IMG/VR virus record: IMGVR_UViG_3300044815_000115
Coordinates: 39,320 to 103,319 of that record
DNA length: 64,000 nt
Reading direction: 5' to 3' (one strand)
From: a virus
A model generated the notes under the pieces. It was not told where the DNA came from. It did no database searches and saw only the letters and a program-made list of their open reading frames with translations. Shown here piece by piece: positions 40,883 through 50,400 of this stretch (positions are counted from its first letter, which is position 1; the number at the start of each line of letters is the position of its first letter). Made by a program: the position numbers and the translations under genes.

Positions 40883-43333
40883 ATGGCGCGCTTGTGGTCT
40901 TCTGGCTTCGAACTCCAGTCGGCCACCGCTGGCATCGAGGTCGACACGGTCACCGGCACCCTGTCCATCTCGACGACGACCGTACGGTCCGGCGCGGCGG
41001 CGCTGCGGTGCAACCCGGCCGCGGCGACCGGGTACATCACCCACCGGTTCGCCCCCAACGCCATCCGCAACCAGTACATCCGCTTCTACGTCCGGTTCGC
41101 GAGCTTCCCGACAGCCGACTGCGACCTGTTCAACTGGTGGGACGGCACCGCCGGTTTCCCGTCGATCCGGTTCATCGCCGCCACATCAAAGCTCCAATGC
41201 CGCGACGGCACCCCGGCGAACGTCGGCTCGGCGTCGGCGACCCTGACGCTGAACACATGGTACCGCGTCGAAATGCAGTACAACGACACCACCGGCGACA
41301 CGGTCAACGCGTACCTGGACGGCACCATCTTCTGCTCGGCGGGTGTCGGCGGCGACATCGGCGGGCTCGGGCAGTTCCGCCTCGGCGTGATCACTTCGAC
41401 GACCGCCGACGTGTTCTTCGACGACATCGCGGTCAACGACGACACCGGCACCGCTCAGGCCGGCCTGCCCGGCTCAGGGAAGATCGTCCACCTGCTGCCC
41501 AACGCGGCAGGCGACAACAACGTGTGGGCCACCGCTGTCGGCGGCACAGCGGGAACAGCCAACAACTTCACCCGGGTTGACGAGATCGTCCCGGACGATG
41601 CGACCACCTACAACCAGACCACCGTCACCGGCACGACGAACACCGACGACTTCAACGTCACCGACAGTTCTACCGCCGGTGTCGGCGCGTCCGACACGAT
41701 CACCCTCGTCGGGGTGGGCTGCCGGTGCGGGAGTTCCGCGACGACTACGGCGAGCATCGTCACCCGGCTCAAAGGGCAGGCGTCGGGCACGACCACGGAG
41801 TCCGCGTCGATCTCCGTTGCGGTCGCCGCGTTCCGCACCGGCGGTGTGGTCGCGGCGAACACCCCGCAGCCGTGGGCGAACATCGTCGCCTACTCGAATC
41901 CGCAAACGTCCACGGCGTGGACGCCGACCACGCTCGACTCGATGCAGGTCGGCTACCGCACGAACGTCGCGCAGACGTCGGTGCGGCGGGTCACCACGAT
42001 GTGGGCACTCGTCGAGTACGTGCCGTCCACCGCAGTCTCCGCCAGCGCGGCGCTCGCCGTCACGGCGACGCTCGCCGCGGGTGTCACCGCGTCCCGGCCG
42101 GTCAGTGCAGCCCTCGCGGCTACGGCCACGCTGACTGCTGTTGCGGCAGGCGCGCGTCCGGCGGATGCGGCGCTGGCAGTCACCGCGACTCTCGCCGCCT
42201 CGGCAGTGGCTTCGCGACCGGCGGATGCCGCGCTCGCTGCGACCACAACCCTGACCGCCGCCTCGGCCGCGACCCGCCCCGCGGATGCCGCACTGGCGGT
42301 CACAACAACACTTACTGCCGTAGCCGCGCGCACCGCGGTCGGGACAGCCGCGCTCACTGTCACAGCGACCGTTTCGGCGGCAGCGGCGCTCAGCGCGGTG
42401 GGCTCGGCGGCGGTCGCGGTCACCGCCACCCTGGCGGCAGCGACCACAGCCGACCGGCCCGCAACGGCATCCCTCACCATTGCAGCCACCACGGCCGCGG
42501 CTGCGGCGCTCGGCGCTGTCGTGGCGGCGGCATTGCCGGTGACGGCAACACTCGCGGCAGCGGCGACCGCAACCCGCTCTGCGGATGCTGCGCTGACGAT
42601 CACAGCTGCGCTTGCAGCGGCAGCGGCGCGGACCGCCATCGGGGCTGCCCCGCTCAACGTGACGGTGACGGTTTCAGCGACCGCAGCGCTCGCCGCAGTG
42701 GGCGCGGCGACCCTCGCAGTAACCGCCGCCGTCGCGGCGGCAACGACCGCGGCCCGGCCCGCAGCCGCATCCCTCGCCGTCGCCGTCTCGGCCGCCACCT
42801 CCGCGACCGCCACGCTAGGCGCTGTTGTGACGGCCACGCTGCCGGTGACAGCGACACTCGCCGCAGCCTTGACAGTCAGCCGTCCCGCCCAGACCGCGCT
42901 CGCTGTGACCGCCGCATTGAACGCCGCATCCGCCCGCACCGCCGTGGCATCTGCCGCGCTACCGGTCACGGCGGCGCTGACGGGCGCAGCTACCGCCACC
43001 GGCGCGGGTGCCGGCGCGGACCTTGCGGTGACCGCCACCACGTCGGCCGCCGTCGTCGCCGTCAGGCCCGGTACGGCGGCCCTCACCGTCACCACGACCC
43101 TCACCGCGGCGGCAACCTCAATGGGTGCCGCTACTGCCGCCTTGGCTGTCACGGCGACCATGTCGGCTGCGGCTGTTACCACCGGCGGGACAGCGGTCGT
43201 CACCGGCGCCGCCACCGTCATTGGCGACCCGCGAACCGTGCAGGTGATCGGCGTGGCCCGGCCGTACACGCTCACCGCAGCCCAGCTCACCGCCACCGTC
43301 GCAGGTGACGCCTCCACCGGAGGGATCCGCTGA
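40883..43333 (+). CDS. fibre-type protein with LamG-like head and 20-residue repeats
   Basis: 816 residues. Residues 1-200 look like a LamG/concanavalin-type beta sandwich (QYIRFYVRFASFP, LNTWYRVEMQYN, VFFDDIAVND). Residues 201-387 are beta-rich. From 388 to 769 nineteen units of about 20 residues follow (AALAVTATLAAx-RPA type), then a short C-terminal domain. A ligand- or sugar-binding head on a stiff repeat shaft fits a capsid or tail fibre. The opposite strand is open over the repeats only as a codon artefact. Confidence 0.7.
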   Translation: MARLWSSGFELQSATAGIEVDTVTGTLSISTTTVRSGAAALRCNPAAATGYITHRFAPNAIRNQYIRFYVRFASFPTADCDLFNWWDGTAGFPSIRFIAATSKLQCRDGTPANVGSASATLTLNTWYRVEMQYNDTTGDTVNAYLDGTIFCSAGVGGDIGGLGQFRLGVITSTTADVFFDDIAVNDDTGTAQAGLPGSGKIVHLLPNAAGDNNVWATAVGGTAGTANNFTRVDEIVPDDATTYNQTTVTGTTNTDDFNVTDSSTAGVGASDTITLVGVGCRCGSSATTTASIVTRLKGQASGTTTESASISVAVAAFRTGGVVAANTPQPWANIVAYSNPQTSTAWTPTTLDSMQVGYRTNVAQTSVRRVTTMWALVEYVPSTAVSASAALAVTATLAAGVTASRPVSAALAATATLTAVAAGARPADAALAVTATLAASAVASRPADAALAATTTLTAASAATRPADAALAVTTTLTAVAARTAVGTAALTVTATVSAAAALSAVGSAAVAVTATLAAATTADRPATASLTIAATTAAAAALGAVVAAALPVTATLAAAATATRSADAALTITAALAAAAARTAIGAAPLNVTVTVSATAALAAVGAATLAVTAAVAAATTAARPAAASLAVAVSAATSATATLGAVVTATLPVTATLAAALTVSRPAQTALAVTAALNAASARTAVASAALPVTAALTGAATATGAGAGADLAVTATTSAAVVAVRPGTAALTVTTTLTAAATSMGAATAALAVTATMSAAAVTTGGTAVVTGAATVIGDPRTVQVIGVARPYTLTAAQLTATVAGDASTGGIR
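42044..43189 (+). repeat. nineteen 60-base coding repeats
   Basis: Units of 20 residues (two of 22 and two of 19) start at 42044. A higher-order period of five units is visible: units 5-9 (42284-42583) match units 10-14 (42584-42889), with endings AVG, AVG, RPA, AVV, RSA then AIG, AVG, RPA, AVV, RPA. Unit 15 starts a third cycle. Confidence 0.75.
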
Positions 43334-44070
43334 TGCCGCAAACCGTGTTCACCGTCGGCAACCCGATCACCAGCCGGTTGACCCTCGGTGTCACCCCTGA
43401 CGGTTCCACGGCCGCCACCCTCACCGTGTTCAAACCCGACGGTGCAGCCATCGCCGCCCCGGCTATCTCCGCGTGGACGGGTGACGAGAAAACCGCGCAG
43501 TGGTACGCCACCGACGACGGCACCTCCGGTTCGACGACGCTCGTGGCGGCCGGGGACTGGGTGGCGCTGTGGCAGGTCACCGGCACGGGTGCGGTCACTG
43601 CGGCGAAGGTGTACAACGTCGCCCCGCTGCCCACTACAGGCACCCGGCCCGACTGGTCACCGTTCCTTTCCGAAGTCGCCGACCACGTGCCGTGGCTGAC
43701 CGTCGACCGGGTATCCGTCGGCTCAGACACCTACCTGGGCACGTTCAACGGACTCACCACCCCCACCGACGAGCAGGCACAACGGCACGTCGACAAGGCC
43801 GCCGCGCCGATCCTCGCCCTCAGTATCGTGTCCGAGCCTTTGCACGCGTTCGCCCGCGGCATCGTCGCGCTGCGGGCCGCCGCATCCCTGGCCCGGGCGT
43901 TCCCCCGCTACAACGACAACGCGCTCGCCATTGCCGCCGCCCTCGGTCAGCAGGCCGACGCCGACTGGACGTCCCTGTTGGGGCTACTCGATGACGACGA
44001 CGGCGCCCTCGTCGAGGCACCCGCACTATCGCACTGGTTGTCCCCCGACACGGGTTACCGCCGCTACTGA
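43333..44070 (+). CDS. head-tail connector-like protein
   Basis: 245 residues from ATG 43333. N-terminal beta part (TLGVTPDGSTAATLTV, TAQWYATDDG) and a C-terminal helical part (PILALSIVSEPLHAFARGIV; ALRAAASLARAF). The order beta strand then helical bundle resembles head-tail adaptors; its position between head and tail genes supports it. Confidence 0.55.
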   Translation: MPQTVFTVGNPITSRLTLGVTPDGSTAATLTVFKPDGAAIAAPAISAWTGDEKTAQWYATDDGTSGSTTLVAAGDWVALWQVTGTGAVTAAKVYNVAPLPTTGTRPDWSPFLSEVADHVPWLTVDRVSVGSDTYLGTFNGLTTPTDEQAQRHVDKAAAPILALSIVSEPLHAFARGIVALRAAASLARAFPRYNDNALAIAAALGQQADADWTSLLGLLDDDDGALVEAPALSHWLSPDTGYRRY

Positions 44071-44100
44071 TCTTTGAACCCACTACCTGTAGGAGCATCC

Positions 44101-44424
44101 ATGGCCGACTATCCAGCGGCGGGGACGCGCAGCGCCGCGGGCACTGCCATCACCAAACGCACCGGCACCGCATCCGCCGACCGGGTGCCCGCAGGCAACA
44201 GTGTCCTGTTCGTGAACGCCGGCGCGGGCGTGCACGTTGTCACCCTCACCAACACGGGCACCCTGAACGGCCTGACGGTCGGCAACCGCACGTACACGAT
44301 CGCGGCCGGGTCCGGCTATCTCGCCTACATCGACCCCGCCCTCGACGGCGACGGTGACGGCTATGTGGCGGTCGGTATCGACGGCACCGCCACCGAGATT
44401 TCCTACTACGTGATGGGGGTCTGA
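44101..44424 (+). CDS. small virion structural protein
   Basis: 107 residues from ATG 44101 with TGTAGGAG at 44087-44094. All-beta, Gly/Thr-rich (VLFVNAGAGVHVVTLTNTGTL). Likely a neck or decoration component. Confidence 0.55.
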   Translation: MADYPAAGTRSAAGTAITKRTGTASADRVPAGNSVLFVNAGAGVHVVTLTNTGTLNGLTVGNRTYTIAAGSGYLAYIDPALDGDGDGYVAVGIDGTATEISYYVMGV

Positions 44425-44426
44425 TC

Positions 44427-44945
44427 GTGCCTTTCGAACCGCGCGACTACACGGCCCTCGAAAAGATCGAGGTCAACGGCGTGGCCGGTGCCTGGCCGGG
44501 TGACGCGGTCACCCGCAACCAGGTGGAAACCCTCGGCCTCAGGGTGGGCGTGCAGGTCCGCCCGGAACGTTCCGGGCTCGTGCCCGTGCCCGCGAAGACC
44601 GACCTGCGTGAGGTGTGGGTGGACTACGCCCTCAACCAGGGCGGGCGGCCGGACGAGCTGCAGGACCTGTCCCGCGCCGACCTGATCGCCAAGTACGGCA
44701 ACCCCGACACCGCACCGGTGGTGGGTGCCGCACCGGCCTTAAGCGCGAAGAAGCCGGACTGGGTGGCGTACGCGCGCAGCCGGGAGCCGCACCTGTCGGA
44801 GGAGGACGCGAACGTGCTCACCCGCGACGAACTGGTGGCCCGCTACAGCGAAGGCGGGGCACTGGACCGGGAGCTCACCTCCGGCATCACCGCGGCGGGT
44901 GCCCTGCCCGACCCGGACGCCCCCGGCCAGCCCCGGCAGAAGTAG
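44427..44945 (+). CDS. neck-region protein with two SAP-like motifs
   Basis: 172 residues from GTG 44427. Contains LSRADLIAKYGNPDTAP and TRDELVARYSEGG, two short helix-turn modules at a similar spacing, and an N-terminal VRPERSGLVPVP. Probably structural. Confidence 0.5.
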   Translation: MPFEPRDYTALEKIEVNGVAGAWPGDAVTRNQVETLGLRVGVQVRPERSGLVPVPAKTDLREVWVDYALNQGGRPDELQDLSRADLIAKYGNPDTAPVVGAAPALSAKKPDWVAYARSREPHLSEEDANVLTRDELVARYSEGGALDRELTSGITAAGALPDPDAPGQPRQK

Positions 44946-44951
44946 CCGACC

Positions 44952-45398
44952 ATGGCCAGTGAGGTGCGGGTGGAAATGTCCGGCGGCTGGCGGGAAACCC
45001 TCGCCGCCGAGGCTGTGCCGCTGGTGCGGGCCCGGATCGCCGAGCCGATCGCCGCCGCCATGCGGAAGAACATCCCCATATCCCCGATCGGGCCCGACGA
45101 GGACGGCTCGGACGGCCGACCCGCCGGGTACGCCCGCGACCACATCATCGTCGAGCAGGGGGTGTCGGGGGCGGGCGTCCACTTCGATGTGGGCACGACC
45201 GCGCACACCGCGGACGGTTTCCCGTATCCGGCGGTGCTCGAGTTCGGCTCCCGGCCGCACGACATCACCGCGCACGGCGACTATCCGCTGCGCGACAAGC
45301 ACGGGCACGTGTTCGGGCGGACCGTGCATCATCCGGGCACCCCGGAGTATGCGTGGGCGCGCCGGTCGATCGCCGCCGTGATCGGGGCTGCGGTGTGA
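44952..45398 (+). CDS. head-tail joining protein, HK97 gp10-like
   Basis: 148 residues from ATG 44952. PYPAVLEFGSRPHDI near residue 97 and the YPLRDKHGHVFGR strand, plus an N-terminal helix, match the HK97 gp10 (tail completion) fold: P-x-V-EFG-S. Order before the tail terminator agrees. Confidence 0.7.
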   Translation: MASEVRVEMSGGWRETLAAEAVPLVRARIAEPIAAAMRKNIPISPIGPDEDGSDGRPAGYARDHIIVEQGVSGAGVHFDVGTTAHTADGFPYPAVLEFGSRPHDITAHGDYPLRDKHGHVFGRTVHHPGTPEYAWARRSIAAVIGAAV

Positions 45399-45829
45399 TC
45401 GTCGTCGACGCTGAAGCCGCCGCCCGCGCGTGGATAAACAGCCGTACGGGCACGCTGGTCGGCCCGGACCATCCGCTGCCGAAAGGTGCCGTTTTGACCC
45501 GGCTGGACGGGCCGCCACCGCCGGTGTATGTGCTGGTGACCGATCCGGTGGGGGCGTCGCTGGCGTTCGGGGTGGAGTCGCCGGACATGCGCGCCCCGCT
45601 GTCGTTCCAGGTGTACGGGCCGACGAAAGGCGCGGCGGCGGCGGGTGCGCTGGCGCTGGCGAACGAAATGCTGTCGGAGTTGGCGGGCAGACCGGCGCTG
45701 GTCGACCTGCCGGACGGTTCGTCCGCGACGATCCTCGTCGTCGACAACGTGGACGGTCCCGCATGGCAGCCGGACTTCGGTTCCCCCCGATACGTGGTCA
45801 CCGCGGACTGGTACTTCTCCACCGGGTGA
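45395..45829 (+). CDS. tail terminator-like protein
   Basis: 144 residues from GTG 45395. ASLAFGVESPDMRAPLSFQVYGPTKGAAAAGALALANEML and a last strand SPRYVVTADWYFSTG match the size and fold order of siphovirus tail terminators (lambda gpU-like). It caps the tail and joins it to the head. Confidence 0.65.
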   Translation: MIVVDAEAAARAWINSRTGTLVGPDHPLPKGAVLTRLDGPPPPVYVLVTDPVGASLAFGVESPDMRAPLSFQVYGPTKGAAAAGALALANEMLSELAGRPALVDLPDGSSATILVVDNVDGPAWQPDFGSPRYVVTADWYFSTG

Positions 45830-45872
45830 CCCTCGCCGCCCCGGCGGCCTTCTTCCTCGATAGCAGACGCAC

Positions 45873-45950
45873 GGCCCCCTCAAGGAGGCGGGCCGCCTTT
45901 GTCGTGCCCGGAACACGACCGCTGGCAAGGCCGCCCACCTGATCGGTGGG
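45873..45950 (+). promoter_or_regulatory. three hairpins in the leader of the major tail gene
   Basis: GGCCC-CCTC/GAGG-GGGCC (45873-45894, followed by TTTG), GTCGTG/CACGAC (45901-45919) and CCCACC/GGTGGG (45934-45950) lie in the 154-base gap before the major tail gene. The first resembles a terminator; the others may protect the transcript or hide a ribosome site. Confidence 0.5.
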
Positions 45951-45983
45951 TTATCGGGGGCAAGGCTCCCAAGATCAAAGGAT

Positions 45984-46571
45984 GTGATTGCGATCCCCGC
46001 TGTTACCGTGCCCAAAAACGCCCTCAGCCTGGGTGCCGGATACCTTTTCTGGGCTCAGCTCGGCACCGCCGAACCCGGCTGGACCATCGCCGGTTCCGTG
46101 TTTACCGACGCCTGGACCGGCTGGTCCCTGCTCGGTGTCACCCGTGAGGGCCACGAACTCACCTACGAGATCTCCACCGACACCATCGAGGCCGCCGAAT
46201 ACCTGGACCCGCTCATGTACGTCACGACTGGGCGCACCGCCGGGATGAGCTTCGACATGATGCAGGTCCACGCCACGAACTTCCGGCGCGCCCTCAACGC
46301 CGGTTCGCCCACCACGACCGGTTCGGGCACCACCCTGCGCACCACGGTTCGCCCCCCGGCGATCGGCGCGGAGATTCGTGTGCAGCTCGGCTGGGAGTCC
46401 ACCGCGAACGACGAACGGCTCATCGCCCTGCAGTGCTTCCAGACCGGCAACATCACGGTGCAGCGCAAGAAGGGCGCGGACAATGCGTCCATACCGGTCG
46501 AATACCGCTTCGAAATAGATTCGAACGGCGACCCTTTCAGGTACGAGACAGCGGGAACCCTCCGTGGCTGA
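45984..46571 (+). CDS. major tail protein
   Basis: 195 residues from GTG 45984 (start weak; GTG 46008 possible). TEPGWTIAGSVFTDAWTGW-type strand, THEISTDTIEAAEYLDPL, FDMMQVHATNFRRAL and a C-terminal RFEIDSNGDPFRYETAG match actinophage major tail tube proteins. It is the tube subunit, polymerised on the tape measure. It precedes the assembly chaperones as expected. Confidence 0.85.
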   Translation: MIAIPAVTVPKNALSLGAGYLFWAQLGTAEPGWTIAGSVFTDAWTGWSLLGVTREGHELTYEISTDTIEAAEYLDPLMYVTTGRTAGMSFDMMQVHATNFRRALNAGSPTTTGSGTTLRTTVRPPAIGAEIRVQLGWESTANDERLIALQCFQTGNITVQRKKGADNASIPVEYRFEIDSNGDPFRYETAGTLRG

Positions 46572-47283
46572 TCTCAGCGAAAGCGGAACCATTCTCGACA
46601 GTTCCGGGAACTCAACGAACGGCAACGGCTGGCATCCGCCGAATAGTGCCGCCCAGCAGTTCACCCCGCGCATGCAGCCCTACACGCCGCCGCAGCCCGC
46701 AGCCGTGGCCGCCGCCGACATCCAATCCCGGGGGGAAGGGGCGCACACCGGCGAAGTCACCACCGACGGCACCCACATCGACTTCATGGGCCGCCCCTTC
46801 CGCATCTCCGGCAGGGTCGGCCTGATGCCGCTGCTGCGGTTCGCGCACTCCGCCCGCAATACCGAAGACAGCACGGACCCGGCGGCGCTGCTCGCCCTGT
46901 ACGACCTGATCGCCGACTGCGTCGACCAGGACCGGCCGCAACGCATCAAAGTGGACCCGGCGACCGGGCGCGAAGAGATCGACCCTGTCACCGGTCTACC
47001 GGTGACGGAAGACGCCGGACCGTCGCAGTGGGACCTGTTCCAGGACTACGCCACCAGCGAGAAAGCCGACGACGAAGACCTGATGGACTTCGTCGGCAAA
47101 GTCATCGAGGTGTTGTCGGCCCGCCCAAAACGGCGGCGTGGCAGCTCGCCGGATGGGCGGACACCCACCTCGGGGAGCTCGAAGGCCGCCTCACCCTCGC
47201 CGGTCTCCGCCCCGACGGCCGCACGCTTGCCGGACGGCATGGAAGGCCTGGTACCGGTGACCCAACTCGTGCCTCGGTCCTAG
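46564..47283 (+). CDS. tail assembly chaperone, unshifted product
   Basis: 239 residues from GTG 46564, overlapping the previous stop. Helical core with LMDFVGKVIEVLSAR just before a CCCAAAA slip site. The layout (after major tail protein, before tape measure) is that of lambda gpG. The unshifted end is Ser/Pro-rich. Confidence 0.8.
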   Translation: MADLSESGTILDSSGNSTNGNGWHPPNSAAQQFTPRMQPYTPPQPAAVAAADIQSRGEGAHTGEVTTDGTHIDFMGRPFRISGRVGLMPLLRFAHSARNTEDSTDPAALLALYDLIADCVDQDRPQRIKVDPATGREEIDPVTGLPVTEDAGPSQWDLFQDYATSEKADDEDLMDFVGKVIEVLSARPKRRRGSSPDGRTPTSGSSKAASPSPVSAPTAARLPDGMEGLVPVTQLVPRS

Positions 47284-47492
47284 ACGAGCTGCCACTACGC
47301 GTCGTCCTCAACGTCGCCTACGCCCTGCTCGTCGACGGCCTGGACTCCGACGGGCGCGCCGAGTTCGACAACGACCTCAACACCGGCGGCCCCGGCTCCT
47401 GGGCTGACATGCAAGACGCCGCCCTCGCGCAACTCGACGCCATAGCCGACGCGCAAGAAACAGGCACCCACGCAACCGGACAGGGGGCCTGA
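46564..47492 (+). CDS. tail assembly chaperone fusion by -1 frameshift
   Basis: Slippage at CCCAAAA (47124-47130) joins the first product to a second frame: ...SARPK then TAAWQLAGWADTHLGELEGR and a helical VVLNVAYALLVDGLDSDG end. The fusion is 309 residues (join 46564-47130 and 47130-47492). It matches the gpG-T scheme of siphoviruses. Confidence 0.8.
47124..47130 (+). other. slippery site for -1 frameshift
   Basis: CCCAAAA is read C-CCA-AAA in the first frame and re-pairs as CCC-AAA after a one-base slip. GC-rich DNA that could form a stimulating stem follows. Confidence 0.8.
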
Positions 47493-50400
47493 TGGCATCC
47501 CTGTTCAGTGTGTTCGCCCGCGTCCACCTCGACACCTCTGCCGTCGAGAAGGAAGCCCAGCAGTCGGGTACCAAGTCGGGCAAGGCATACGCGGACGGCT
47601 TCTACAAGGACTCCTCCGGCAGGCTGCGCCAAGCCAACGGCCGGTTCGCCACCGACGCCCAGAAGGCGGCGCTCACCTCCGGCAGCGGGGCGGGCACCAA
47701 GTTCGGCAACGAGTTCGGCAACAAAGCCGGCAAGGGCATGACCTCCAAGTTCAAGGACCAGCTGAAAGGGCTGGCCGGGTTTTCCGCCGCCGCGTTCGTG
47801 CCGCTCGGCATCGCCGGTGCGGTCGCCGCCATCGGCAAGATCGGCATCCAGTACGAGAACAACCTCAACATTTTCAAAGCCGTGTCGAAGGCGACCGGTG
47901 AGCAGATGGCGCAGGTCGCGGCGAAGGCCCGCGAGTTGGGTGCGGACGTCAAACTGCCGGGCGTGTCCGCAGCCGGTGCGGCCGAGGCGATGACCGAGCT
48001 GGCCAAGTCGGGGCTGAACGTGCAGCAGTCGATGGACGCCGCCCGGGGTGCCCTGCAACTGGCCCGTGCCGCGTCCATCTCCGAGGCTCAGGCGGCGGAG
48101 ATCACCGGTAACGCCATCAACGCGTTCGGGCTGCAAGCCCAGGACAGCACGTTCCTCGTCGACGAGTTGGCCGCCGCCGCGAACAGCAGCTCCGTCGAAG
48201 TGCAGGACGTGTCCAACGCGTTCAAAATGGCCGCCGCCGTGTTCTCGTCCTTCCAAAGCCCGACCGTCGGCGCGAAAGAATCCGTCACCGAACTGAACAC
48301 GGCGATCGCGATCCTAGGCAACGCCGGTATCAAAGGCTCCGACGCCGGCACGTCTCTGAAGCAGGCACTTCTGCAGCTGACCGGCCCCAGCATGCAGGCG
48401 AAAGACCAGATGGCTCTGCTCGCGCAGCGGGCTGCCGGGGCGAACATCAGCCTGGAGGAGCAGAACGACGTCCTGCGAGGCTCCAAGTCGGTGCGGGAGA
48501 AAGCCCTCGCGGCGATCGCGAAACACAACCGGGGGTTGCAGGACACCGGTGACATCGCGTTCACGTCGGCGGGCAAAATGCGCGCCCTGCCCGAAATCAT
48601 CGACCTGGTGACCCGGGGCACGAAAGGTATGACCGACGAGGAGAAGGACTACGCGATCACCCAGATTTTCGGCGCGGACGCCTCCCGCGCGGTGATCGCC
48701 CTCATGAAGGGTGGGCTGCCCGCCTACAACAAGATGCGCACGGCGATCATGCAGCAGGGGGCCGCCGCCCAAGTGTCGGCTGCGAAGAACGCGGGCATGG
48801 GCGGGGCGATCGACAACGTCAAGTCGCAGATCGAGAACGCGTCGATCGCCGTCTACAACGCGGTGAAGGGGCCGATCACCACCGCGCTCAACGCGATCGC
48901 AGCCGCCCTGCCCGGCATTTTCGCGACGATCGGCGGGTTCTTCTCGTTCCTCGGCCAACACATCGGCCTGATCCGGGACCTGGCCATCGAAGTGGGCATC
49001 ATGGTCGCCGCGTTCAAGACCTACCAGCTGACGTTGCTCGCGGTGACCGCAGCCACCAAGGCGTACGCCGCAGTCCAGACCCTCATCGCGTTCGTGCAGC
49101 TGGCCGCGCAGGTCCGTAACTTCGCGGGGGCGATGGCGCTGCTCAACGCCACCTTCCTGGCCAACCCGGTCGGTATCGTCGTCGTCGCCATCGCCGCCCT
49201 CGTCGGCGGGCTCATCCTGGCCTACAAGCATGTGGGCTGGTTCAGGGCCGCCGTCGACGGGGCGTGGAAGGGCATCAAAATCGCCATCTCGGCGACCGTC
49301 GGCTGGATCACCGGGACGGTCTGGCCCGCGCTGAAAACCGCCTGGGATGCGATCGCCGCCGCCGCGATGTGGCTGTGGCACAACGTGTTCGAACCCGTCT
49401 GGAAGGGCATCCTCGCGGCGGTCCGGTTCGCCATCGCCTTCATCACCGCCGAAATCAACATCGGTAAGGCGATCTTCAACGGCATCGCCACCGTTGTCAG
49501 CTGGCTTTACAACAACATTTTCAAGCCCGTCTGGAGTGCGATCGCCACCGCCGTGCACAACGCGTGGACGATCATCCAAGTCGTTTTCGCGATCATGAAG
49601 ATCGGCGTCAGCGCGCTCTTCGCCTGGTACAAGGCGGCCTGGGACAACGTCCTGCACCCCGTCTTCAACGCCATCGTGTCGGTCGTCAAATGGGTGTGGA
49701 ACAACGGCATCAAACCGCAGTTCGAGTTGATCAAAGCGGCCTGGACAGCCGTCGCCGGCTGGTTCACGGGCATCTACAACAGCAAGGTGAAACCCCTCTT
49801 CAACACCCTCTCCCTCTACATCGCAGCGATCATCATCGTCCTCAAGGCGAAGTTCGAGTTGGTGAAGGCCGCCTGGACGACTGTCTGGTCGGCGATCTCC
49901 ACCTTCTACACCACCAACATCAAACCGATTTTCACGAAGCTCATCGGCTTCCTGCAGGACTACGTGGTGAAGGGCTTCACGAACACCGTCAACAACATCA
50001 AGTCGGCGTGGGCGAAGGTGCAGGACGCCGCCAAGAAACCGGTGACGTTCGTCGTCAACTCCGTCATCAACCCGCTGATCAGGGGTTTCAACAAGATCGC
50101 AGGGGCGGTCGGGGTGAAGGACCGCATCGCGGAGATCGGCGGGTTCGCCGCAGGTGGCCGGATTCCCGGTGCGCCGAGTGCCGTCGACAACCGGCTCGCG
50201 CAGGGCCCCGGCGGGCTACTGAAGGTCGCCAGCGGTGAATACATCGTCAACGCCCGGGACACGGCGAAGGCGTTGCCGCTACTGAAGTGGGTCAACGCCG
50301 GGATGAAGGGCGGACCCGGCAAGGCCGCCGAATACCTCGGCCGGAAGGTCACCGACTATCCGGGCGACGGATCCGAAGGGTGGGCGTTCTCCCACGGCGG

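Noticed and set aside
42044-43189. CRISPR-like regular repeats
   Set aside because: The period is 60 bases with no constant repeat and unique spacer, and the frame stays open throughout: coding repeats.
41953-43341. 462-codon Ala/Val-rich minus-strand frame over the fibre repeats
   Set aside because: It mirrors the plus-strand 60-base coding repeats; the plus frame is continuous with a folded N-terminal domain and has a start signal.
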